Part shown: piece by piece, positions 45,379-56,222 of the stretch
Numbering within the stretch: the stretch's first letter is position 1
Layout of the letters: each line of letters begins with the position of its first letter
DNA from: Drosophila miranda
Lineage: Eukaryota > Arthropoda > Insecta > Diptera > Drosophilidae
Assembly (NCBI RefSeq): GCF_003369915.1
Contig: NC_046677.1
Location: forward strand, 31,638,913 to 31,702,912
DNA length: 64,000 nt
Direction of reading: 5' to 3'
Made by a program: the position numbers and the translations under genes
Notes under the pieces: model-generated
The model's input: only the letters and a program-made list of their open reading frames with translations
Databases searched by the model: none
Told to the model about the DNA's origin: nothing

Positions 45379-46472
45379 ATGTCATCGCGTTCCAAGGAGA
45401 GAGTTGTCACTGCATTTCGTAAAATCTTCCATAAATCGAACAACAACAATAATAATAATAACAATATGAACAACAATGATAAAGTTGATGGAGCCACCGG
45501 CAACAATATTAACAACAATAATGAGGAAGCCACCTCCGCAGCTGCGGGAGGATCTGGATCAGGACCAGCTGGAGGCGGAGGAGCCGCAGCTGAAACGACA
45601 AACTCAAAAAATCCTGTAGTTCGCATGGCAGGCGAGCAGGCTCTGTGCGATTCACCAGGCAAGCGTCGACGACAGGATCATAAGTCAGTTGAGGATTTAA
45701 AAATTATTTAAAATTTTGTTTGAAATATGCCTAAAATAAAACCAACTTGTTCTTGTGATTCTAGAGTGACGCCGACGGCAGGGCGTCAGTTGGTGCCAGC
45801 CGATCAGAGTATTCGATCGCGTCGCCTCATGAAAGAGTACCGTGAAATGGAACGACTGCAGCTCAAGTCCGACGCTGTGTTCACGGTAGAGGGACACATC
45901 TATTTGCTCTTTTATTGGATTTTAGCTACTCTTTTTCTATTTTTTGTGCAGGTGGAACTGGTCAATGATAGCCTATTTGAGTGGCATGTGCGACTCCATG
46001 TAATTGATCCGGACTCGCCGCTGGCCCGTGACATGATGGAGCTGAATATTCCAAACATCCTGCTGCACTTGAGCTTTCCCAACAACTTCCCCTTCGCGCC
46101 GCCCTTTATGCGTGTGGTTGAGCCGCGCATCGAGAAGGGCTATGTGATGGAGGGAGGTGCCATATGCATGGAACTGCTGACGCCCCGTGGCTGGGCCAGT
46201 GCCTACACCGTGGAGGCCGTCATCATGCAGTTCTCTGCCAGCGTGGTCAAGGGTCAGGGTCGTATCATGCGTAAACCAAAATGTACAAAGGAGTTTAGTC
46301 GGTGAGTGTTACAGCACAGAATGAGTGTTACAGAATGGTTGATTAAAAAAACTAAAATCGATTGTTTGCTTACCTTTGCTTTCACAGCCGTCAGGCAGAG
46401 GAGTCGTTCCGTTCGCTGGTGAAGACACATGAGAAGTACGGCTGGGTCACGCCTAGCCTGGCCGATGGTTAA
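45379..46472 (+). CDS. CG4502: UBE2QL1-like E2 ubiquitin-conjugating enzyme
   Basis: Four exons (45379-45683, 45765-45885, 45952-46301, 46388-46472) give about 286 residues. The N-terminus is MSSRSKERVVTAFRKIFHKS, then an Asn-rich repeat run (AAC/AAT codons), Gly/Ala-rich sequence and a KRRRQDHK basic patch. The catalytic UBC fold starts around residue 140 (VELVNDSLFEWHVRLHVIDP) and includes FPNNFPFAPPFMRVVEPRI. The active-site Cys is at about 214 in GGAICMELLTPRGWASAY, the E2Q signature with Cys-Met-Glu-Leu-Leu instead of the usual HPN context. It ends LVKTHEKYGWVTPSLADG, matching vertebrate UBE2QL1. E2Q proteins charge ubiquitin and can modify Ser/Thr or sugars as well as Lys. The D. melanogaster orthologue is, as I recall, CG4502. 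All phases join correctly. The ATG is the first after the CATTTCAG/ acceptor at 45170. Confidence 0.92.
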
Positions 46473-47050
46473 GTACCACGTCGAACGTCCGCTCAGATGC
46501 CCATGTGTTTGCCAACTCAACAAAAATTACATTCAACACACAAAAAATCTCATTGAAAACCAAATTCCTCATTTAACATTCAAAATCTGTCAAGTAATTA
46601 AACGATTTCAATTGTAAGCCATCCATGAAGAAAGATTAACGAGATCTAGAGAAAATGAAAAAGAGGGCATTAAGCAACAAAAATTAGCTTAAAATGTAAT
46701 TTTAGCTTGTAGTAGAAATGCAAAACAAAATGCAAGAACATTTATTGCAAATCTTAAGTATTATTAGTTCTGAAAGAAACATTTATAATTTCCTTAACGA
46801 TCTTCGGTACGATCCTAGCGTTAAATGTTAATTTACATTTTGAATATAATGTATAATGATTTACTGATTCAATTAGTCTGAATAATGGAGATCGACTGTG
46901 TTATTATAATTTCATGTGATTTTTGTTAACTAAAACAAATGCCAATCCCATAGTCGCTGAACGACAAAAACAAACCATAACTAAAACTGCAGCTGAAGCT
47001 TGTAAAAACGATTGTTTTCTCTTACGACATTTTGTATTTAAGTTTCGCAT

Positions 47051-47060
47051 AATAAATAAA
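47051..47060 (+). terminator. Tandem poly(A) signals, candidate 3' end of the E2Q-like gene
   Basis: AATAAATAAA, two overlapping AATAAA hexamers about 580 bases downstream of the stop at 46472. Intervening sequence is AT-rich and lacks coding potential, as expected for a 3'UTR. Confidence 0.45.
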
Positions 47061-48054
47061 ACATGTCTATAAAAAGAGTTTTCATTTTGGGGCGGCAACA
47101 GCAGCAGCGAGTGGATTTCAAATTGCGCGCGCGCACAATGTTGGGCAACAGCAAAACCCAGAGATGCATGACTATAAATGTATCAGGCAAAGAAATGACG
47201 AGCTGTTGCAGCAGCGTGGAAAAGCAAAACAGAATTGTTTGAAAAGCGGGACTACATAAACTAAAATAGAAAGACATTTTTGCCAGCATTTACCATTATT
47301 ATCAAATAGTTTCCGATGAAAATACAATCATTTTGTAAAGATATTTGCTACCAAGCTTGGTAGTTTCAGTCAGCTTGAACGTGTTTCTCATCAATGCAGC
47401 ACCAGCGCTATACAACACTAGAAAAAAACTAAACGGGTAGCTGAAAATTATAATCACAGGACACAATTTTGTAAGTGAATTAAACCCCCTAGACACCGCT
47501 AAGTACCACAAGAGTTTAGATCAAAGTGTGCCACACACTCTGGACAAACTAATTTTGGCCACATTTGACATCGCTCGCTAGGAACAAGGCGCCAAAAACG
47601 AAGCAAAAAAGTGCCTCGCTGGGCACGCATTTTGTCGTAGAAAAAAATCGCCAGGCAGCTGAAGTCGCCAACGACGGCAGCGACGCCGGCAGAGGGCTGC
47701 AGGCAGCGGGCACTCAAAAATCCTGCCAGAGCGAAACTGAAATAGAAATTTCTTTGGGAATTTGGATATTGCCCGCTGAACGAGGGGAGGGGGACACTCT
47801 CGCATCAGCTGTGGCCAAAGTGGAGCCAGCGAGAACAAAGTGTGTGCAAAAATATAGAGAAAAACAAAAAACGAAAAAAAAGCGAATAAGAACCGACGAA
47901 AAAGCAAATTGTCGAGCGATCGGTAGCGCAACGAAACCCAAACGAAACCCTCGCCCCAGGCCGCTGGTCCCAGAAATACCCACAAGTCGAAAATAAAACA
48001 TTTGCCGCTCTATTATATGTATCTTTAGACTTGTATTTCGAAGAGTGCAACGGA

Positions 48055-49672
48055 ATGGAAACGGAGACGAAAGCCAGCAGCGAGGAGCAGGCCAAGACGG
48101 CGACGCCCGTGGCCATGGACACCCTAGATCCGCCGCCGCCAAGCAGCTCGAAGACCCTTAAACGCTGCCTCAGTGTGCCAATCATCCGAACGCCCTCAGG
48201 GCGACCCTCGCCACACGCACCCATGACCACACGCGCAGCCGCAGCTGCTGCCGCCGCGGCCAAGGAGCACGAGCAGACGCCAAAGAAGAACCCACCGCAG
48301 CACCAGCAGATGGAGCACTACTCCTCCAAATGCAACTCGACCATCGATTACTTTGGCAAGAGCATGCACATCCGATCGCAGCCCAATTCCCGCGAGGTCT
48401 CGCCGGCGCCGGTGTTCAATATATTTGCACCACGTGCCCGACGCTACTCGGCCAGCTACAGTCCGATGTCCACCGCCAACGGAGGGACCAACGGGGCCGC
48501 GCTGTGTCTGACGCCTCGCGTCTCCCAGCTGCGGCAGGAGGAGTGCGCCGATCTGAACAGCCGCGAGGTAAACCACGAGCGGGAGGTGCATCGCGAGATA
48601 CAGATCTCCCAGAGCTGGGAGGACCTTACGCTGGTGGCCGAGAACTGGTCGTGCAAGTCCGACGAGCTCTCCAATCCGCTGCAGGTCACACTGCCATCGA
48701 CAGGCAGCACCAGCTGCTCCAGTCCCAGTCCCACCAGCAATCGGGCGGGCATGCGACTGCCCTACTCGCCATCGCCCACGCGGCGCACCTTTGCCACCAG
48801 GCGCTCCATGTCGCCGATTGCCATGCGCCCTTCCCAGCTGGGGCCGGTGAAGCGCAAGTTCGAGCTGGACGACAATCCCGGGGGCAGCAACTGGAGTGTC
48901 TACTCGCCGTCGCCCATGAAAAAGATGTTTACAGAGAGGTACGTCTAAATGCCGCCTAAATTCCACTTACAGATCTTCCAATGTAATCTCTCTCGCCTTA
49001 AATAGTCGCGGCTCTTCGCCCGTGTGCCAATCCCCCTCCTCTGTGTGTCCCAGCCCCGACTCGGGCACCTACGATGGACGCATCACCCCTAAGCTGTTCA
49101 TCTCCAAGCTGTGCACAAATAATGCCGTTGGAGCCGGTGGCCAGAACAACAACAGCAGCAGCTCTGACTGTCCCTCTCCCAGTTCCGCTTCGCCCGGAGC
49201 TGGTGGTAGCAGTGGGCCTGGTATGGATGCTGGCTCCTCATCGGAGCCCATGTGTCTGGCTCTTTCTGGGAGCAGTCAGAGCCAGAGCATCGATGAAGGC
49301 ATCTCCATACCGGAGAGCGAGCCCAATTCTTGCCGCAGTCGCACCTCCTCCATACTCTCCACGGCGTCATCGAGCACCCAAGTGCTGGTCAACGATCTGG
49401 CCGACGATGCCACCCTAATGGACGATGCCAAGAGCGAGACCTCATCGATCGGGGGCTGTTCCACGATCAGCATAGAGTCCTCCTCATGCGACAGCGGGGC
49501 CAAGACGGCGGCCACCTTTCTCAATCGTCTGGTGGTGGACGACGGTAACTCGCCGCTGGCCCAAAAGAGCTTCTACATTAACAAACAGGGCCTCTCGGGG
49601 GCCAAAAAGTACATTGTTAACCATCACGAGGGTGGTGGTGGTCCCAGCAAGGATGTGCAGCAAAAGCTTTAA
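48055..49672 (+). CDS. PABIR/FAM122-like PP2A regulatory protein
   Basis: Two exons (48055-48938, 49006-49672) give about 516 residues; vertebrate PABIR proteins are about 290. The first in-frame ATG is at 48055 (METETKASSEEQ). The conserved family blocks are in order. A RCLSVPIIR segment sits where FAM122A has its RSNSAPLI-type PP2A-binding motif. EECADLNSREVNHEREVHRE and IQISQSWEDLTL correspond to the family's inhibitory helix. RRTFATRRSMSPIAMRPSQL and GPVKRKFELDD match the TRRSQSPI...GPLKRK block. PABIR1 binds the B55 subunit and restrains PP2A-B55 in the cell cycle and checkpoint response; the same role here is inferred. The C-terminal exon is Ser/Gly/Pro-rich with many SP/TP sites (CPSPDSGTYDGRITPKLF) and no known fold. 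The exon join (AG/GTACGT to AATAG/T) keeps phase. A large antisense frame across exon 1 is a GC-rich shadow. Confidence 0.85.
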
Positions 49673-52660
49673 GCAATCGAGTGGCTGATTGTATTGTCCC
49701 ACATGTACATTAAGATTATAAATAATTTATATACTAACGCACTCCCCAAGATGTCCCCAAGCCCGCTAAGGATTGAAACCATTGATCCCACATTATTTAA
49801 TAGCTTTATTGTACATAGTTAAGTTGTTTGTGTCGTCACATCGCCTTCGATTAGAAGCATATCATCATGTCCCCTCCCCAAGCAATCCAATTCCCCACAC
49901 GCAATCCCACATTCTCCTAGAAAACATTGGTTTTAATATGTTTAGCCTAAGGTTTAGGCATAGGCAAAAGAGTTATTAACTTAACATAATCCTCTATATG
50001 TTACTATATGTTTTCTTCTACCAATTTACAAATTTTTTTTGTATATTTATATATATTCCATATAGTTATGGAAGTTTAGTTGTTAGTTAGTAGTCCTCAA
50101 TCCCTTAGATGATAGCTACCAAGAACCCAATTTTGCCAAATATTTTTCCTTTATGTAATCGAAAATTATACGTACATCCATATTATGTGATCCAATTAAG
50201 TGCGGGGCTACAAACATACAAAAATCCCCGCCATAAACTGATCGATTTATACAATTACTATAGTTTTACGATTCGTTTGTATTTATCGTAAGCGAATTTA
50301 CGTAGTTTCAGGAAATGTTATATCTAGAAAGGAACCACAGATGGAAAGAAATGCATATTAAACATTGTTCAATAGTATTCGATCTACATATTTATTGATT
50401 TTGTGTTAGACGAATTGCAGAGATATTTTGGTTTTTTTTCTAGACATTATCCATCTATATATCTCTGACAGAAGAAAAGTGACGTCAGATTTGGAAATTA
50501 ATCTTTTAAATGTATCTTTCGGTTATGGTGATCTAATCGAATGGAATGCTGAAACAGAGATGGGAGGAGATATTTAAAAGTGAAATATTGCTTCATATCG
50601 AATATATCGCGGGAGACATAGCAAAGAATTATTTGGAGAATGTAAATTAAAATATCAATCCAGAATACAATCGAATAGATGACCTGTGGTCCCATTAACA
50701 AAATATACATATATGTATCTATATGATTACAGAATTCTTCAAAGATCAAAAGAACTAATCCTCACGATATAAGTTCACATATACATAGATTCCTTGAGCG
50801 AACACTTGGGTCAATAATTAAGATATGGGATGTATTGAATGGTTCGAAAAGCTGTCGTGCCTGAAATATTATCTGAAATCTGGTAATCGCATTGTATTTA
50901 TTTTTTAGAAAGGCAAAACAAACCCAAAGAAGATTTTCTTGAACAGTAATTAATAACTAAACAATTAATTAACAATAATCAGAATAATCATAATATAAAA
51001 ACAAGTTTTCTGTTCCCCTTTTTATAACATTTTAAGAATGCATGCAACACTCTGGGAAAAAAAATTAAAGTATTACGAAGTCTAGGATTCCAAAAAGATT
51101 GGGGAAACGAGATGGTTGCTCTTACCAGTCCTTTGCACATATTCGTACATACATTGCACTATCTATACTATAAATTTTGGATATACATATGTATGCATAT
51201 GTGGATATGAAAAATTAAAGTCTTGTGAAGGATAGAGGCATATTAAAGGAGGTACTGAGATAGTCGAATGATATGCCCCATCTACCATTCACAGTAAATA
51301 AAAAAAGAAGATGATATATGTCTTCCGAATAAGGGTGATTATCAAGTATTTAAACGTATTGCAAAACGTATATCTCTGTTGAATATTAGAAAGGTTGAAA
51401 TATACAAAATAGTGGCATGTCAAACACAACTGAATACAAATGTACTTTCAAAGCAAGTTCCCAATGTTTATCGTGATGCTTAATAAAAGAATATCAAAGT
51501 TTTATATGCGTATTTATTTATTTCAGAACAAAATTGCTGAAAGTTGTAGCACCTGTGAGGTGTTACCTTCCCAGCATTTCTTTCTAACCAGAAATACAAT
51601 TGTCGTTTATGATCAAGGAATTCTCGGAATTACATATGTGAATACCATAAACACATATTAAGAAAACCCTGAGAATGTTCGTCAAAGGTACATTCCTTCT
51701 AGTAGTAATATAAGAGTACGATGTCAATGAAAATGTAATCCAAAACAGATTGCCACTAATTATCATATCGAAATGAAAGCACTGATGCAGAGTTTTCTCG
51801 TTAAACAGAAGCCCAGCTGTCGTCCATAATAAAGGACTCTTGAGAAAGGGTCCCATCAGTTTTACAAGCGCAAATAATAAATAAATATGAGAAAAAATTT
51901 AGCAGTCAATGAAAATTGAATATTAAGGAATTGCGAAAACAGATTGCCCCCAATTATCGTGATATCATGATTATTGCCAAACCCTATACATATATGTATG
52001 TATGTATCTACGCGTATGTATATTCCATTCCATATACAGATAAATTTCATTTACACATTGCGAAAAAGTTCGAACACCTGGGGGCACTATCGTGCCGAGC
52101 ATTGCTCTCCAGATATACACATATGCAGCAGCCTCACACGAACACACATACACCCGCACACGGCATGCGCATGTACAGCCAGGCCCCGACACGGATGTTC
52201 ATGACGGCGGCAATCCCCCAGGCCCGGGCCGAGTGGGCGTTTGCAGCGTGTGGATGTTGATGGTGGACGGTGGGGATACGATATAAACAAGTTTTATAGC
52301 GAAAACTGAAAGAGCAACAAGAAATAAGTGTGCGCGGTGTTGCTCGTACTTGTAGTCACGATCGCCAATCCAATCCAATCCAATTCTCATTCCCGTTTCC
52401 ATTGCCCCCGTTCCCGGATCGAGAGCCTAGCCAAGCATTGGAGGAGGAGATCTCTAGATCCGAGCCAGAACTCTCTATGAAATGGGTAATGGGCCCCCAC
52501 GCTAGAGGCATACAAATGAGCATTTCACACGCCATTCCAGTACTTCTCTCCGCTGCATCTCACCTCACGCTATTCAAAAACCTCGTGCAAGTTTCCACCG
52601 AAAGGGTTCGTTCCCCGCGATGTTATTCACCACTTAAAGGCCGATCACTAAGGCGTAAGG
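49673..52660. other. Intergenic region, 3'UTR then AT-rich sequence
   Basis: The first several hundred bases after the stop at 49672 are AT-rich and likely 3'UTR of the PABIR-like gene. From about 50.3 to 52.0 kb the sequence is very AT-rich with no supported ORF. Toward 52.1-52.6 kb it becomes GC-richer, with CACA-rich sequence and a TCCAA pentamer run (about 52365-52388). No RNA gene was recognised. Confidence 0.5.
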
Positions 52661-52667
52661 TGTGCTA

Positions 52668-52686
52668 GGGGGGGGGGGGGGGGGGG
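52668..52686. repeat. Poly-G homopolymer run
   Basis: A G-run of nearly 20 bases followed by a G/A-rich stretch (AGGGGAGGAG). Homopolymers of this length are error-prone in sequencing, so the exact count is unreliable. Confidence 0.8.
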
Positions 52687-52689
52687 AGG

Positions 52690-53489
52690 GGAGGAGTGAA
52701 GACCAGCAACAGGCAGGAAGCACAAAGAAGGAGATGGAAAAGAAAAAGAACAACAAATAAACGAAGAGAACAAAATTATTGTGCACGGCGCTCGGACGTC
52801 ATTGAGATTGCCGTCTGTTGGGTGCGCTGCTCTGGCTCGGGCTCCACTCTCAGAGTAATCTTGAAAATCGTGAGTTTGTTGCTGCTGTTGCTGCTCCGCT
52901 TCGGCTGTAGCAGTTGCAGTTGCAGTGTTGTTGTAGCTTTGGGGCATGCTTTCGGTCCGCCCTGTGCGCATTTTCTTTGTTTTTTTCGATTTGTGTGTGT
53001 GGCAGGCCAGGCAGCAGGCAGGCATGCAGCGTCCCCCAAAGAAAAATCAAGTTAACAACCAACGCACGCAAACACAGTGGATAGGGCGGTGATAGGAGAG
53101 GCAGAGCACCAACGCCAACGCCAACGCTGCGCTCGTGTGTTGAAAAAAAGCCTGCAGCGCAGTTGCCTTCTCTCGTGCTCTCGCGCTTCGCTGATTCACA
53201 GACAGCGCAGACCAGGCAGACGGACCAGACACCAACAGGGGGGGGGGGCAGGTCACGTTGGCGTCGCTGCCAGCGTCGACTGCTGAAACTCGACTTTTGT
53301 CGAGAGGTTGCTGAGCCCGAGCACCGAAGCCGCGAATCCAGTTTCTTCTTCACTCGCACGGCGTCAGAGGCAGACGGGCAACCCGGGAGCGAGCGCCAAT
53401 AATATTATTCGCAAAATTTGCAGCGCAAAAAAACAGAAAGTTGGAAATTGTTTCTGCTCTCAGCCTTTGTTGACGCTGATCCTCTGCGG
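52690..53489 (+). promoter_or_regulatory. Probable promoter and 5'UTR region of the zinc-finger gene
   Basis: About 800 bases of GC-richer sequence lead to a splice donor GCGG/GTAAGG at 53490. It has CGCTCGG/GCGCTGC-type stretches, CTG/TTG repeats (about 52875-52900), an AACGCC hexamer run (about 53110-53128) and a G-run near 53240. The frames across it start at non-ATG codons and disagree with each other, so it is read as untranslated. The transcription start was not located. Confidence 0.4.
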
Positions 53490-53497
53490 GTAAGGAT

Positions 53498-53690
53498 AAG
53501 CAAGAGTGAGGGGGATGCATATACATACATACACGACTAACTTTGAGTAACTGTTAATTGGTGTGTCACTATTTCTATCTCTCTTTTACTCTTTACTAAG
53601 CAAGAGTGAGGGGGATGCATATACATACATACACGACTAACTTTGAGTAACTGTTAATTGGTGTGTCACTATTTCTATCTCTCTTTTACT
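53498..53690. repeat. Exact-looking 100-bp-period tandem duplication in the 5'UTR intron
   Basis: The stretch from AAGCAAGAGTGAGGGGGATG to ATTTCTATCTCTCTTTTACT occurs at 53498-53590 and again at 53598-53690, offset by exactly 100 bases. No difference was noticed across about 93 bases. It fills most of the 211-bp intron (53490-53700), so the polypyrimidine tract CTATCTCTCTTTTACT exists twice. Only the second is followed by the TGTTTTGCAG acceptor. Confidence 0.93.
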
Positions 53691-53703
53691 TGTTTTGCAG
53701 GCC

Positions 53704-55507
53704 ATGGAGCTGGCTTTGAGTAAGTCTACGTGCTCCGCTGGAGCACCACCCGCTGCGTCCTGCATGGAATGCTGCTCTGAATGCCCCCTCTCTTGCTGCA
53801 GTGCGTCGTCGTGTTACGATGCCAGCTGCGAGATGCTGCCACAGGATGCCATTCGATACGAGTACCACGAGCCGGAGGAGAACTTTGTATCTATCGATGA
53901 TGTGAAGATCAAGGCGCTGCTTTTGAGAATCGGCCAGCAGCAGCAGCAACAGCAGCAGGAGGAGCTGGAAAGGCAGCGTCGTCTGGAAAGAGAGAAGGAT
54001 TGCCTGGAAATCATTGTGCTCGATGAAGAGGGAGTAAAGCAGAAGGAACAGCCACCGTCCGGTTTGATCATCAGTGCAGCCAGAAGCTTGGCAGGAATTT
54101 GGCCACAGCAACGTACATCACCCGACATCCAATTGATACCCAGAGTAGAGCAGCGCATTGTGGCGGAGATCGAGCTAAGCGACAGCGATGAGGAGCAAGA
54201 AGAGGATCCAGAAGAGCCCAGCGATGAGGATACTCTGCCACTGGCTGCCGTCAGCTGTGAACTGAAAGAAGAGGAGCTGGCACAAGTGATTGTTCTGCAA
54301 TCAGAGGATGAAGAAGAGAAGGAACAGCGGCCAACCAAGCAGAAGAAGCATGGTCCCCGCAGACCAAACAAACGACGCCCTTATGTTAACCGCCGGGGAC
54401 GGCATCTCTTCGAGTGCGCCGCCTGCGGGAAGAAGGTGCAGTCCAACTATAATCTGCGGCGCCACATGATGATACACACAGGTGAGAGATCGGTCCCCAG
54501 ACAGTTCGCTGTTCCACCATTTACCATTTACTAATCCCTTTCCCTTTTCAGGCGAACGTCCCTTTCCCTGTGATCTGTGCGAGCGTCGCTTCCGAGAGTT
54601 TAGCGATCTGAAGAAGCATCGCCGGAGGCACTCTCATGATCCGCTGTTCATCTGCATGATCTGCCATCTGGGACCGCCCATAGAGCAGGACTCGACGCGC
54701 TGTGCGGACTGCGAGAGCAAGAATCTCATGGTGAAGCCGGATACGGAAGAAGCAGACCAAGCAGAGGATGATCCTGTGGAAGAGATGGAAGAAGATGATG
54801 AGGAGGAGCAGGACGACGGAGAGGAGGATCAAAAGGATGCCACACCACCACCGGCAGCGCCCTCGCTACCACCCACCTTGACCGTGACCCTAGTACCAAT
54901 AATACCACAGCACACCCCACCCGCCCCAGAGGTAGTTGTGCCACCGCCACCACCAGTACAGCCACCTGCAACTGCTCGCCCGCCCCTGCCACGCAGCTGC
55001 AGCAGCGCCAACTCATCCTCGTCCCTCAGCAATGACGCCACAGTCACAGCTTCCCCGATGAGGCCCTCTAGAAGTCGCCGCTCCTATCCCTGCCCGCTGT
55101 GCCACCGTCCCTTTGGAACGCGCCACAACCTCAAGCGCCACTATATGATCCACACCGGCGAGAAGCCTTTCAGCTGCACCAAGTGCCGCAAGCCATTCCG
55201 CGAGTGCTCGACCCTCAAGAAGCACATGGTCACCCATGTCCGGGATCGCTGGTACAAGTGCCTGCGCTGCCCATTGAGGTTCCAGGACTATCTGGACTAC
55301 ACTTCCCACAAAGCCTCGCATCAGGAGGAGAAGTCAGCCTATGAGAGCGATGACGGCGACAGTTCGGTGGAGGATTGGCTGGAGTGCTGCGAGTGCCAGC
55401 AGAGATTCACCGAACTGGATGCGTACACGGCACATCTCAAGCAGCACGACATGGAGCTGTACGGCATGAGTGTGGATGATGTGGACGTCGAGGAACAGGG
55501 GACCTAA
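53704..55507 (+). CDS. C2H2 zinc-finger protein with six fingers
   Basis: Two coding exons (53704-54481, 54552-55507) give about 577 residues. The ATG lies three bases after the TTTTGCAG acceptor at 53700. The N-terminus is Cys-rich (CMECCSECPLSCCSASSC), followed by a poly-Gln run and acidic Ser/Asp/Glu segments. Fingers are FECAACGKK..HMMIH, FPCDLCERR..HRRRH (with a TGERPF linker across the splice), YPCPLCHRP..HYMIH, FSCTKCRKP..HMVTH (linker TGEKPF), YKCLRCPLR..HKASH and LECCECQQR..HLKQH. Between fingers 2 and 3 lie a CMIC...CADC zinc-ribbon-like pair, an acidic block and a Pro-rich linker. It is presumably a sequence-specific nuclear DNA-binding protein; targets cannot be told. Fingers come in two tandem pairs plus two degenerate ones. 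Retention of the coding intron would truncate the protein after finger 1. I cannot name the orthologue. Confidence 0.9.
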
Positions 55508-56222
55508 CTGGAGACCTAACTGTGATGCCACCAAACGGATCGAAAGAACGAATTTTCTATACGATGATTGAATCATTTATTTATTTTAGTTATTTTATTA
55601 ACTTCCACTGTGAGTGAGGAGAGGTGTGGTTTCTCTCAAACAGGATTACAAATCCTGCTTAAAATCAAGACATTCCTATCCTGTAAGGCAGTATTTCCTA
55701 TATGTATAATCCACTACAACGAATGAAACATTCATATTTTATTTTAAGTTCTATTCACCTACCTTTTTCCAGCTATACATAAAGTCCATCTAACCCAGTG
55801 AAAGAATCGCAATCGCAGTGGACTTCCAGTAATAATTACCGATAGAATGAAGCACGGAGTAAATTCTTTTATATATCACTACTGCTTGGTTAATCCATAT
55901 GATAAGAAATACATACATATCTATGAACTAAACAAAATGCCCTAAAAATAGGGGCTTATCTTTTAATTTAATTATTTATATTTATTATGATATTAAAAAG
56001 TAAACGTATTAAGCGCACAAGAGTTGGTGAACTGTACAAGAGATATAATCATCATCGTCAAAGAACCCCCAAGGATAGGGATAAAGCTAAACTCGATTTC
56101 AGTAGAGAATAATTAAAAACAAAAAACATAAATAAGGCAGAGACCCATAAGCGTAGGAGAAATGACTAAGATTGGGGCACAAGTAGAAGAAGAGTCCACA
56201 AAGGACCCCCGCGAACCCTTTA
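55508..56222. other. Convergent 3' gap between the zinc-finger gene and MICU1
   Basis: About 715 bp of AT-rich sequence, probably 3'UTRs of both convergent genes. A minus-strand AATAAA at 55981-55986 is the best MICU1 poly(A) candidate, about 240 bases past its stop. No coding sequence seen. Confidence 0.5.

Noticed and set aside
45174-45662. 162-codon minus-strand frame with poly-Leu run
   Set aside because: Complement of the Asn codon repeats in the E2Q-like first coding exon.
48196-48966. 256-codon minus-strand frame across the PABIR-like exon
   Set aside because: Antisense shadow of a GC-rich real exon; the sense frame has conserved family motifs.
54482-54534. Alternative end of the zinc-finger protein after finger 1
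   Set aside because: This is intron read-through; the GTGAGA...TTTTCAG intron restores the TGERPF linker exactly.
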